Assembly: GCF_035083965.1 (NCBI RefSeq)
Contig: NC_089740.1
Span: forward strand, 12,354,052-12,418,051
Source: Branchiostoma lanceolatum
Lineage: Eukaryota; Chordata; Leptocardii; Amphioxiformes; Branchiostomatidae
Direction: 5' to 3'
DNA: 64,000 nucleotides
The position numbers and the translations under genes were made by a program. Position 1 is the first letter of the stretch. Each line of letters opens with the position of its first letter. Positions 1 to 11,056 of this stretch are shown here, piece by piece. The notes beneath the pieces are model-generated. The model saw only the letters and a program-made list of their open reading frames with translations, was not told the DNA's origin and did not search any database.

Positions 1-136
1 CACAACTACATTACTTTTTCTGCAAAATAAGTTTCTGATTCAAATAAGCAGAGCCTATTGTATAGACTAAAGTTTATTTGTTTTTTACCAAGTAATTTCT
101 CTCTTGGATTCTAATGAAATACAAATTCTCTTGCAG

Positions 137-3100
137 TCTTTGCTGGAGGACCCTGAGCCAATGTTGCGGCTGGTAGCCGTTCGCGGTGTTTGCCGTATCG
201 TTGGCTCGTACTGGGAGCTCATCCCAGCCACCGTGGTGCAGGATTTCCTGAAGAGAGTCATAGATGACATGGCTAACGACTGCAACTCAGCCGACGTCAG
301 GGCAGCCGTCTTTAAAGTAGGGATTCAAAAAGAACTAAAAGAATATTCCTTGGGTGAAATAGCAGTTATAAATTCTCAAGCATCTGGATATGATTTTTAT
401 TTTGAGTAACTGCTAGGTGCAGGTTGAACTTCATCAGACCATGAGTTGACATGAGTAGTATGACATGAGTTCCAGCATTCTCAAAGCATTACCTCACCTG
501 CAGTTCATCTGTATCTCGCTAGGGCATCATGTTCGTGTTGGAACAGTGTCCCTTGAGCCACCCCCTGCTCAAAACCATGCTGCCACGTCTCCGGAACCAC
601 ATCCATGACAAGTCGGAAAAGGTCCGCCTGGCCTTCGCACAGCTTCTGCTGAAGATCAAGAGCGTCCGTGCCATCAAGGTCAGGGGCAAAGTTATGCTTT
701 TTTTCTCGAAGAAAAAGAAAATGCACAGATAAGATCATTTGTAAATGTGACGGTAGCTATTCTTCTTTGATGAGAAAACCAGTAAACACTGTTTCAGGGT
801 TTAATCTTACGAGGGGAACATGGGCTTCCCATGCGCCCCTTTACCCAGGGGAGTAGATACTCTGACCAGGGATGCTACTAGGTCACCTTTGGCCATGGTC
901 TTCAACTGTGACCTGTCTGACAGTAATTTTGCATCTCAGGAAGCCAAATAATGCCCCATTTCAGCTTGAAATTCTCTAAAACACCATCCCCCCTTGGTCA
1001 CTCAGCTTCCTCGCAATACTCCACCATACAATTTTTTCTATGAAAAGCCCTGCTGTTTGTATCTTGTAATGAGAGTACATCTGTGTTGTTAGAATATACA
1101 GTAGTTTTGAAAAGGTTAGATACATGTATTGTCAATGCAACACTAAAACGATTGTATCTTGTTGACCATAGTTCTGGGATGTGGTACCCCTGGATCACAT
1201 CATGGCCCGTATCGCTGTGGACAAGGTACAGACCGCTACCATCCTGGTCACTCTACTCTTCAACTCCTTCGTGCCGCTGCAAAAGGATAGCGCAAAAATC
1301 CTGGAGAGGGCGATCTACCTGATCCAGGAAAACCCCCAGACGGCCCGGCGGTTCTTCCAGCTAGCACCCAACTGTATGGCCATTGGAGACACAGGTCAGT
1401 CAGTTAGTTAAAGTTAAAATCCTCCCACACTATAAGGTGTATAGGGTGGTGCCCATCCCCATTTCATAGCCCTGGGCCACACTGTGGTGCAATCACTGCA
1501 GCAGGGGCTAGTCCACTGGCAGTGGAGTGTGTTTAGCTTCCATACTGTTTCATAAGTATGTAGCATTTTTATTTGGTCTTTGTCTTTGGTATGACTCAAT
1601 GTGCCTCTTGTCCAGAGGTGTCCTGCCCGGGCCTTCTGGTTCCAAGTAATTTGAACCAGATGTGGTAAGTGACAGAAGCTCAGACCACTATGACACAGGT
1701 CAGTTAGATGGAGAAATTCAAGATCTCTTGCCAAAAAGGGTCAAACTTTGTAGTGGCTTGTCAAATTACTGTCATAGTTGTGTACACTAATGATAGGTAA
1801 TGTTAAAGTCATTTCCACACCATGCTTTTGTGGTGTTTAGGGCAGTACCTATCTCCATTTCCTAAGTCCTTGGGCCACACAGTTGTGCAAGCGTAAAAAA
1901 CAACAGCAGGGGATTCTCCACTAGTCTAGTATTGGTGTGTAACTGTGTATTCAACTTCCAATCACTTCCATATAAGAAGGAAATTATTTTACATGTCCGA
2001 TACAGACTTCAGCACCAAGGACAGGCAGATAAGTTCTCTTGCTTGCTTTGCTTTCCCGCCATTGTATCTTCTTGCAAAGTGTACCAACTAAGTCATTTAC
2101 ATGTATACAGCATTTTCATATTTCGACAACATTAATAGTGCCATACGTTTTCTCATAAGTACTGAGTGCTAAGCAAAGAAGTATAATCCTAAAACAGTGA
2201 CTTAGCCTAAAATCTAACTTTGCCATTGTTTGCTCTGTTTGGTTACAGTGAAGTACATGCTGTTGCTGTGTCATTATGTGTGGCAGCTGACCCTAAGAGC
2301 GCTTGCTGCCGACCCGAACAACACTGAAGAAAGTCTGGAGGAGAAGGAAAACATCTCAGGTAATGTCAGACCTTTAATTGTTTCCCTGCTAAAGTAACCT
2401 TTTGGTTAAAATTTGGTTTGGCTACAGAGTTAGGTAGCAGGGAGAGGGTTAAAGATACTTTCTGTAACTTCTCAAACCTCGAACTTACCTTATTTGGGGT
2501 GAATGTAAGTTTGCAGCAAATCAGTGTCAATTTTTTTAGATATGAATATTCATGAACTTACCTTTCTTAGTATGACATAGTTTGCAGCCAATCAGTGCCC
2601 ATCTTGTAGCACATTTGAGAAATATCACCAAATTACTAGCATCTGTTTTTATGCAGATGAAGATCTGTCAGTGGCAGACACCAACACCATGGCTGGGCTC
2701 CTGGAGGCCATGGCCCTACTATGGGCAGCCAGTACCAGAGAACTCTCACAGGTACACATCTCACTCTATATACGTTTAAAGCATCTAAATATGCCATAAA
2801 ATTCTAAGTTGTGATAGGATTTCATATTGTTCCCAACATTAAGTTCTTTTACGGTACTGAGGACTTTTGTTAGGATTTTCATTTTTAGTGTCCTAAATGT
2901 TCTGAGATACAAACTGATTACTGTTGATTTCTTTCATTGCAGCCAGGGAATGGAGAATGGAAACAGAAGCTGAGAAACAAGTTTGCCCGATGCCTGCCAG
3001 ACTTCCTCAAGGTTTTCCATGTAAGTATTAAACAAATACATGGGCTAGTGTGCTACTTCTCTCTTGCTTAACCCTTAAGTTGCCATTTTTTTTAGCCAAG

Positions 3101-6100
3101 TAAAAATCAAAAATATTTGACCCCTGACCTCCCTCACGAAACCCGTGAAACAGCCGGCGGCCCTAACTTCAGGGCTTCGAGCGCTACACGCACACAAAGC
3201 TGTCTTCTTCTGGGGAGTACCATACCCTGGCTATAACCGTGCGCAGCACACAGGGTATGTTTCTGTGCCCCTGATAAAACCAGGACTGCCAGCTTAAGGG
3301 TTAAATTAATTGTTGTGATTTGGTTGACTTGCTAATAGTGTTTATTTTGTTTTGTCAGCCATTGTTTGTAGTTAACTGTTTTTTATTTTATTATGCAGGA
3401 TGCACGTTGCCATAATGCGCTGGTTCAGCTCGCTTGTTTCCTTAAAGCCGATACTATTCCGACATTCAGGTAATTTCTGTAACATTATGTACATGCGTTA
3501 CGTAACTTAAGTTAAATAGCTATGATAATTCTTGAAAGCCAGACCATTCATGTAAGTTTACACAGGTTAATCAAATATTTATTGTCACAGTCTTTACTAG
3601 CATAGTTATTACATATTTTCCAGTTATGATTTCTCTATTGATTAACAACATCTGTTTAAAGTTTTTTTAGAGAAATACTGAAATAGCCCTAGCACTTGTT
3701 AGCAAGGGCGTGGGCATGTTCATTGTGCGATAGGCTTTCACATTCATCCTTGGGGCACTATTGAATGTGTTTTGACAGAAAAGTTTGATGTACAAGTCAT
3801 GTAGATCCTTCATACTACAATAAAAATTGCACAGTGGATGTGACCGTGAGTTTAAATTTAAGTTGGTACATTGTGACTTTCAGCTGCGGTGTGGTGTCCA
3901 AGCTCAAAGGGATGAGCTGGCCAACACCAGCCTTGGAGTTTGGGCCACTGGTCAGCTGTCTGGCCAACTGGGGCCGACTGGGAGACGTGCTGGAGCTGGT
4001 GACGGAATGGCTGACCATTGCACTGGACGGTCCGAAGGCTCAAGATGACATGGGTGACAGTAAGGTCAGTTGAAAATTATATGTAGTGCAAACATTGTTT
4101 ACCCTACAATAAGTCTATATCCTATTCCTAGTTGATAAAACTTGAGGGATGGTCTTAGATAGGGTTAGTATTTAGACGTTTTGTTTGGTCTCTTTTAATG
4201 CAATGTAATTGAATCTTGTAATTAACTACTCAAACTTGTTGATTAAGTGACTACTGAGAGGACTTGAAGAAAATGGTCACTGTGCATTTGTATACAGGTG
4301 GCAACTATACACACTTAATACTTTGGTCAATGGAAAAAATTATTCTTATAAGTTTATTTTTTATTTCAAAGATTTCTGAATTTTGTCCCAGGGATCCTTC
4401 AATAAGTACCTTAAACTTAATTCAGTACTGGTCGTAGGTCTTACTGTTTGCCATGTCTAAACCGTTGACCACACAGGAAGCTAAGCAGGGTAAGAAGAAG
4501 AGAGTGATGTTTGTGGACCCCCACCAGCCCCAGCCCATGCTGGCCCTGGACATGCTGGACTACATATTCTCCGAGTACCTGTGTCGGGAGTGTGCCCTGG
4601 ACACGCACACTGCACAGCTGTCTACAATCAGTGACAAACTACAAGGGGTGTTGGTAAGTTCAGACATTTGATAAATAAATGTGCATTTGATTTTGATAGT
4701 TTTTGCTGGCATTTAATCAGGTTACTAGCTTCTGAACTTCATGTGCACACCAATGTCCAATAGACATACCTTTTTTTGTTTGTTTTTTTGTTTTGTGTAA
4801 CTGACAAAACACATCAAGGCATAACACACCAGTTTGATAAAGCAAGTACAAGTTGCATAAGACCAGATTGATTTGTTTGAACCACTCACACTGGGGCATA
4901 CCCCTACGCTTAGCTTAGTGTGGTGAGATCTTTAACATGTTTGGGGTGTGGCTTTTCTCAAACACAGGACCAAAGTGTCCCATCCAAAGGACTGCAACCC
5001 CTACCAGTAGCAAGAAAATTGTTGTACACCCAAACCCGTGACACATAAGCAGGATCACTACCAACTGAGCTACGGCACAGCTACATTTGTTTAACACATG
5101 ATTTCTTTTCCTTTGCGGTGAGCAGACCTGTATTGAGGATCGTCTGGCAACAGGACGACCTTTGACCCATGACCTTCTGTCGGATGACTTTCTCCTGAGA
5201 GCCTTGCAGTCCTACTGCCTACTCCATGTACACCTGCAACAGCAGGTAGAACTACACTCAGTCTAGAATATAACTGTTACACCTATTAAGTCAATATACC
5301 GGTAATTCCACCAGGGTATATAATTCTGCCGCACCAAGATACGTCCAAACAGATCTCCAACCCAACGTCCCCCGGTGTAATGCACTGATCATGACTCCTG
5401 TATATCTAAACTGTGGATGCTGCACAAGAGGTCTCTCATCATACCCACTGTTTTCTTAGTGGCGGATTTATGTAACCCAGCGAATTAATGGAGGTTACAA
5501 CATTACTGAAGAACACAACTGTTTAAAATCACTACAAGACATCACACATCAGCATAGTTCAAATGTTCAATGTATTTCTAATGAGATTTCACTGAGTACT
5601 TTGTGTATTTTGTAACAGTTTTTTTCTTTGCTTTAGAATGAGACGCCTTCGTGCGAGTTCTTCAGTCAGATCTTAGACTGGGCAGACCAGAAGCTCGTTC
5701 CTTCGCTGAGTCATCCTGACAATGAAAACACCCAGAGTGCCACCAGCACTGTATCAACAGGAGTGTTTGCTGTTAATGCTATACAGGTTAGGAGGTTATG
5801 ACACAAAAATGACCTTACTGTCATTGAAGTGTCATTTTAGCAAAGTGTCTCCGGATGCCATGTGCATGTACAGTACTGTTTCAACAGGAGTGTTTGCTGT
5901 TAATGCTATACAGGTTAGACAGTGCACAATTAATGGCACAAAAATGTCATTTTAGCAAAGTGGCTCTCTTGTAGGAAATGCATTTTAAAAGTGACATCCT
6001 TTGTTCTTAATTTTTGCCTTGTTTCTTTGTGAGAGTGGTGTAAATGTGACTCAACTACAATGTATAAGAAGTCTGCCTAAATGCTTTTTCAAGGAAAGAC

Positions 6101-7033
6101 ATTCAGTTAAATATGTCCTAGCAACAAGTATTTGAATATCCACAATTCATTGTTGATGGGTTTGCAATAGATAGTTTTCAATACATGTACATTATGTAAG
6201 TGAACTGTTTGTAGCTTTCAATCGTGAAAATGTGCCCAGTTTTCCGTCGGGAATCTTGGAATTGAAAAAGTAGTACACATTTTACATGTTGTCATACATT
6301 GTAATTGGAGGTTATGCTAAGATGTACTTACCATCAAGTATATTCGGAATTACATGTATACCACATTTGATACCTTGTTTAAAGGGAGTTACCTTGTGCA
6401 GTATTCCTGTGAATCGCTAGAAGGCGCACACATCAAAGGCAAAGAATGATGTGACCTCACGTGATGACGCCCCTATCAAACCATCATTTTCCTTCGTGCT
6501 TCGTACGAGCTGCACGCGTCTTAGTTGGGTCCGATAGGGGCGTCATCACGTGAGGTCACATCATTCTTTGCTTTGGATGTGTGCGCCTTCTAACGATTCA
6601 CAGGAATACTGCACAAGGTAACTCCCTTTTAACAAGGTAGAATCTATGTGGTATAATTGTATATTTGCAATAGATAGTTACTAAACAGTTGAAGTTGCTG
6701 TGATTTCAGACTGTTCTACAGGTAGCTGGTGACTTAGTCCTGCTGTGCCTGTTGTCTGATGAACAAAGTTGTACTCTACTACAGCTGGCAGGAGCAATTC
6801 TCAGTACAGGTCAGATATGCACAATTTAACATGCACACCTCATTGGGGGCAGACAATGTTTGGAACAGCTAACTCTCCATATATGGCTTTGGTTTGGGTT
6901 GGCATTAGGAAGGGCATCCAGCCATAAATACTCTTGCTACAAAAAAGACTTGCACTTGATGAGGAGTTCTGGGGCTCCCCCATCCATGTGCAAGCACGTC
7001 CAACCCCCATATGATGGGGAATAAAAGACGTAA

Positions 7034-7072
<39 letters not shown>

Positions 7073-10000
7073 TATGAACAGCTATTACATTGATCCCACT
7101 GGTAAACAGCATTAACACTGTCTATCAAATTTCCCGCTTTATGTTTTTGTCAGTGACATGAAATTTGGTACAAATGTGTTGTGTTCGTCCCCAAAGCTTT
7201 GCAATGTCATTTAGTGGTCATTTTTGCTTTAAAATATGTCCATTTTTAGTATATTTACTCCAGAAATGTGTGCATTTTGTGGGCATTTTGCTCTAAAACT
7301 GTGGACATTTTTTGTCTGGCGTTGTAGACTCAGCTGCGGACCTGCTGTCGTCTGTGTGCATGCTGACTTGTCGTGTTGTGGACGTGACTGCAGTCTCTCC
7401 ACACGACAACAGGATGCAGGACCTGGTGCCCCGTGTGTTGGAGAGCATCATTCAGACACAGGTCTACCTGGTACGCAAACAGAAGGATGCAGCAAGACAG
7501 GTAAGGCCCTCTGTTGTCAACTGTTTAACCTTCTCCCTGCTGCCTAACTAGTAGTAGTATCCAGTATTAGATTATACTGCTGCAGGTTCCCTGATGCAGG
7601 GGTTGGCAGCAGTCAGCCAGTCTTCACACAGTGATTCCAAGCGGCTCTGTCCAGCGGGTCCACGTTGGTGAGGCCGCACTCTGTAATGTCCTTCTTTACG
7701 CACTCAATCCAAGATTTCTTTGATCTATGAATGCTTGTATCAATGGCGAACAATCCAGACTATTCCCTAGGTAAGCCGTGGGGTAATTTTCCGTTTTGAT
7801 CTTCCAAACTATGTGCAGAGGCTACAGGAGACGAAAAGCGCCTTTCAAACCATCATACGTGCCCACGTGAACCAACGCTCGCTCAACCAGAACCTGAGCC
7901 ACGACTTCATGGCCACCATCATGACTGCAGTGGTAGCAGAGATGACGAGGGCGGTGCGTAAGGGTGCGGAGGTCGGGACGTGTGACCGCATCTCTGACCT
8001 GCCAACGTTGTCAGCCTTCCTCCTGTCAACTGTCAACATCAATGCTGCCTCAGCTCGGTAGGTGCAGAAACATTTTTTTTTTAAATCTCCGAATCCAGTT
8101 GTAGAGTTTGAATTCTCTTTATATATTGTTTACCTGGATGTCTAACCTTCACAAACGTATTTTAAAAAAAGGTAAAATAAGATTAAAAAAAAGTTATTAT
8201 TAAAATAAGTCCTTCCCACATCATATAGTGAATAGGTCAGTGCCCATCTCTGCTTCTACTGCCATTTGGCCACACAGTTGTGCAAGCACTGCTGTAGGGG
8301 GCTAGTCCATTGGTAGTGGTTTCTGTTTAACTGCATAGTGTACCATACTCTTTCTCATACATGTAAGTGCTGAGTGCTAAACAGAAAAGGCATTCTTAAA
8401 GTCTTTGGTATGACATGGCCTGGGATTGAACCGATTTACTAGGCCATTGCAGCAGTCATACACGTACATGTTACCTTCAACAAAGACAGAATAATGAATC
8501 TTGATAGAAAATAATGTTGTTGTTGTACAATGTTTTTTCCAGGCTCTTTGTGGAGGAGTTAAGCCACTGTGCAGAGTCAGGTGCTCTGCAGGGCCTCCCT
8601 GGACACTACGCAGCCTTACTCATCCTGAACACACTACAGAAAGGTGGGGAAGACTTCATACGTTTATGTCAATCTTTGGAGAGAATATTTGATACATATT
8701 ATGAAATACCTGAATGGCTGGAAAAAATATCAATTTGCAATTTCCCAGGCTAAAAAGGCTCTCTGTTACATGAATATATTACTTAATGCAGAAAACAGAA
8801 GATACGGTATTTCGAGCCCTGAATATGTAGCATTAGTATGCATACATTAGATGAGCACATTTAACTTCTTAACTTCAGTGACCTGTCATATACCTTGCCT
8901 TAGTTACAAAGAGAATATTTTTAACCTGAACTGTGGTTGGCAGATGCCCACAGCTCATCTCAGTTTCACCCATACAAAACTCTAGTCACTTTGTGACCCA
9001 TAGCTGACTGTTATCCAGCCAGTTGTGAGGAAGGAGACGTGTGATTGGCTTGTCCTGTATGTGAAGTTGTGTGCTGTTGTTATAGATGGCTGGAGAGCAG
9101 GTAGACTGAAGGAGTGTGCTGATGTGGTACAGTTTGTCCTGTATGTGAGGTTGTGTACTGTTGTTATAGATGGTTGGAGGGCAGGTAGACTTAAAGACTG
9201 TGCTGATGTGGTTCAGCAACAGGCCCAGAACCTGGCAGGGGAAGAACAAGAGGAAGAGGACAGTGCCAAAAGGTATGCATAATTTTCTACAGTTCAACTA
9301 ATGATGTACACCAAAAATAGTTACTCAAGCAACTGGATAAAATTTTGAAACAGACGTTTCAGACAGCATCCGCTGTCTTTCGTCAGTGACTGACTCATTC
9401 ATGCTACATGAGTTGGCTGTCTGAAACGTCTGTTTCAAAATTTTATCCAGTTGCTTGAGTAACTATTTTTGGCGAATCTTACTACCTGGATGTCTAACGT
9501 TCATCAACGGATGTACATGTACATTTGTTTATTCAAAGGTAGCGTTTCCTGACTTCCTTCACTTATGTCCTGTGCCACTGGTAGGTAGCGTGCGTAGTCC
9601 AGTGGTTAGCAATCTTGCCTCTGGAACTAGAAGCCCCGGGTTCCATCCCAGCTGTCTCGCTCACCCGACATGCACGCTACCGGAAAGGGTTGCAGTTCTT
9701 AGGACGGGACGTTAAGCCGTGGTCCACTGTTCATTGTGCTTGTTGAAAAGAGCTAGGGGAATTTCCCCAGTACAATGAACCTGTAAATAATACAGTAAAT
9801 ACTGTACATAGCGTCTGTCTTCTCTGTCACGACAAGTGGAAGATTAGCTCATCTGTTCATTGAGTTCATTGGAGCTAAACTGGTTCGAGATCACTTTCCT
9901 TTCCACTCTTGTTCTACTACCCAAACGAACAGCATTTCTCCGCAACTGTTACTAGTACATATACTTGATGTCTTTTTCCACATGGCATACCCCAAAACCT

Positions 10001-10109
10001 TAACATAAATTGTCAGACATCAGACTATTTGAATACCTTCTTTTTCTTTTTACATTTCAGGAAGTTATTTGAAGAAATCACAAACCTGGCGGCAAAGATC
10101 CAAAACTGA
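137..10109 (+). CDS. NCAPG2: Condensin-2 complex subunit G2, 3' part (17 exons)
   Basis: Non-SMC HEAT-repeat subunit of condensin II, which compacts mitotic chromosomes in the nucleus. Exons with matching phases: 137-316, 523-678, 1172-1394, 2249-2359, 2657-2751, 2943-3020, 3399-3469, 3884-4064, 4477-4653, 5126-5245, 5637-5786, 6710-6809, 7328-7500, 7819-8057, 8543-8643, 9170-9272, 10061-10109 (TGA 10107-10109). All use AG/GT borders. They join to 2307 nt, 768 residues. The human protein is about 1140 residues, so roughly the first third lies left of the window. Family-like blocks are LRLVAVRGVCRIVGSYWELI, SHPLLKTMLPRLRNHIHDKS and VRLAFAQLLLKIKSVRA, then ARRFFQLAP and NWGRLGDVLELV. Exon 16 has an in-frame tandem copy of its 5' part (9086), so an alternative acceptor could add 28 residues. 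Recognition is firm; exact borders of exons 15-17 are less so. Confidence 0.9.
1420..1935. repeat. SINE-like repeat, two adjacent partial copies
   Basis: About 1420-1700 and 1800-1930 share words such as GTGCCCATC, GGCCACAC, GTTGTGCAA and GGCTAGTCCA. The same family recurs at 8200-8460 and 11225-11410. The 8.2 kb copy ends in GGGATTGAACC, the reverse complement of a Pol III B-box, which suggests a tRNA-derived SINE lying in reverse orientation. It sits in an NCAPG2 intron. Confidence 0.55.
3068..3304. mobile_element. MITE with TTAA ends
   Basis: The element starts TTAACCCTTAAG and ends CTTAAGGGTTAA, perfect inverted ends of 12 bp flanked by or including TTAA. The 237 bp length has no coding capacity. 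TTAA at both borders is typical of piggyBac-type non-autonomous elements. It lies in an NCAPG2 intron. Confidence 0.6.
4890..5095 (-). mobile_element. tRNA-derived SINE
   Basis: On the minus strand the element opens with a tRNA-like head holding an A-box (TAGCTCAGTTGGTAG) and a degenerate B-box region, followed by a body with AGAAAAGCCACACCCCAAAC. The body resembles the 27.6 kb SINE and the sequence beside the tRNA-Ser genes. It ends about 30 bp before NCAPG2 exon 10. Confidence 0.55.
5749..5925 (+). repeat. Duplicated end of NCAPG2 exon 11 with its donor site
   Basis: The exon end plus splice donor at about 5749-5792 recurs almost identically at about 5874-5918, with ACAGGAGTGTTTGCTGTTAA and CTATACAGGTTAG in both. 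The following intron words (CACAAAAATG, TCATTTTAGCAAAGTG) are also duplicated. The second copy lacks a convincing acceptor, so it is probably an intronic pseudo-exon. Confidence 0.8.
6353..6660. repeat. Long foldback element (arms about 125 bp)
   Basis: Left arm 6353-6477 and right arm 6533-6660 are near-perfect reverse complements (GATGACGCCCCTATC against GATAGGGGCGTCATC; AAAGGGAGTTACCTTGTG against CACAAGGTAACTCCCTTT). The loop is about 55 bp. It lies in an NCAPG2 intron, so the transcript could form a long hairpin. It is probably a MITE. Confidence 0.85.
6850..7069. repeat. Dispersed repeat ending in a (GA)n tract
   Basis: The sequence runs through GGAAGGGCATCCAGCC and CCCCCATCCATGTGCAAGC to a (GA)n tract at 7038-7069. 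A second copy lies inverted at about 54840-55045, also next to a CT/GA tract. A shared 3' simple-repeat tail suggests retroposition of a non-autonomous element. Confidence 0.65.
7575..7745. repeat. Possible LINE fragment
   Basis: The stretch with GGTGAGGCCGCACTCTGTAA and CCTTCTTTACGCACTCAATC resembles reverse-transcriptase coding fragments common in animal LINEs, read on the minus strand. No intact ORF remains. The assignment rests on remembered motifs only. Confidence 0.35.
8200..8460 (-). repeat. SINE-like repeat
   Basis: Further copy of the 1.4 kb family (GCCACACAGTTGTGCAAGCA, GGGGCTAGTCCATTGG). It ends at CCTGGGATTGAACCGAT, which on the minus strand looks like a Pol III B-box. It lies in an NCAPG2 intron. 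Confidence 0.55.
9047..9216 (+). repeat. 84 bp tandem duplication across an NCAPG2 acceptor
   Basis: Two copies, each running from CTTGTCCTGTATGTGA through the acceptor TTGTTATAG and into exon 16 (GATGTGGT). The acceptors are at 9084-9085 and 9168-9169. The offset is 84 bp, exactly 28 codons, and the frame stays open, so either acceptor gives an in-frame protein. The downstream copy gives the shorter exon, 9170-9272. Confidence 0.85.
9311..9474. mobile_element. Foldback element, family F1
   Basis: Arms near 9311-9365 and 9418-9474 are reverse complements (AATAGTTACTCAAGCAACTG against CAGTTGCTTGAGTAACTATT), with AGACAGCATCCGCTGTCTTT inside. Copies or halves occur at about 10920, 12977, 47612, 48494, 54020 and 55670, several next to CCTGGATGTCTAACGTTCAT. 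This is an abundant local non-autonomous family. Confidence 0.75.
9583..9905 (+). mobile_element. tRNA-derived SINE, nearly complete
   Basis: The head carries an A-box-like TAGTCCAGTGGTTAGCAA and a B-box-like GGGTTCCATCCC about 45 bp later, then a unique body (GAGCTAGGGGAATTTCCCCA, GTACAATGAACCTG) and a 3' part ending near TGGTTCGAGATCAC. The same body and tail recur truncated at about 46455-46585. It lies in the last NCAPG2 intron. Confidence 0.7.
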
Positions 10110-10560
10110 TGGTGTGAAGGTCTAGTAACCTCGTATAGATTTGATATCATTTTTATACAATTATCAATAAGTAAGGAGGTATATATTTGAGGACTTATGC
10201 AGAAATGTGCCTTTTTGTCCTTGAAATCAATCGTGTCGAATTTATGAAGACCAAGTATTCACTGTCAGAGCCTCAAAGCTGTTATTTTGCATCTTATTCT
10301 ATTCTATTGTGATGTGTGACTTCTATAAGTTCTATGACCAATAAGAGTACATGGAGAAAAATAGTATGAGATGAAATTTCAGACACAGAGAAAAAATAGT
10401 CACTGTATATTTTATTAATCATTTGACATTAATTATAATCCTAGCTTTGAATTTCTAGTATAGCTTTGTATATCTAATATTGTGTAGATTGGTTATAGCT
10501 TCCTATGTATTCCTGAAGTAAAGATGATGAAGAATAATTTTTTGTTTGTTTCTTTATTTC
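10110..10560. terminator. Convergent 3' UTRs and poly(A) signals
   Basis: No gene lies between the NCAPG2 stop and 11056. On the plus strand an AGTAAA variant signal at 10517-10522 could end NCAPG2. On the minus strand AATAAA (plus TTTATT, 10553-10558) could end the cyclophilin mRNA. If both are used the two transcripts meet or overlap by a few tens of bases. Sites were inferred from hexamers only. Confidence 0.45.
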
Positions 10561-10919
10561 GTTACTCTAATATGTAAAAGATGGGTACATGTAGCATCAA
10601 TCATTTGTCAATGAATTTTCTTTACCTTATAAGGGCCATATTTATGACAAGGTTGTGAAAGTTTGAATGTACCATGTATGTCAGTGATAGGTCAGGAAGT
10701 ATTACATTCTTCAGAACACATACACACAAGTACACAAACTGGTATGCAAATATTAGAGTTTTTCATTTAGACCCAAGTTACATTTTGTGTAACAGCAACT
10801 TATTCTAAAACCAAACATGCACATTCATATGTACGGCAAGCAAATGGAGTCCAGTTTCCCCACTTCATCACAAATTTGTTCATTCACTCATTCAAATTGA
10901 CGGGAAAAAATAAAAACAG

Positions 10920-11030
10920 AACACGCCAAAAATAGTTACTCAAGCAACTGGATAAAATTTTGAAACAGTCAGACGTTTCGTCAGTGTCAGTGACTAACGA
11001 TAGGATTGGGAAACCAGATTTTATACCAAA
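10920..11030. repeat. F1 foldback, half copy
   Basis: Contains AATAGTTACTCAAGCAACTG and CAGTCAGACGTTTCGTCAGT, one arm of the 9.3 kb element. It sits just downstream of the cyclophilin stop codon and probably within its 3' UTR. Confidence 0.7.
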
Positions 11031-11056
11031 AACAGAACAAATTTTAAGAAGGTTTG

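Noticed and set aside
9596-9665. Candidate tRNA gene from A- and B-box-like words
   Set aside because: Acceptor and anticodon stems do not pair; it is better read as a SINE head.
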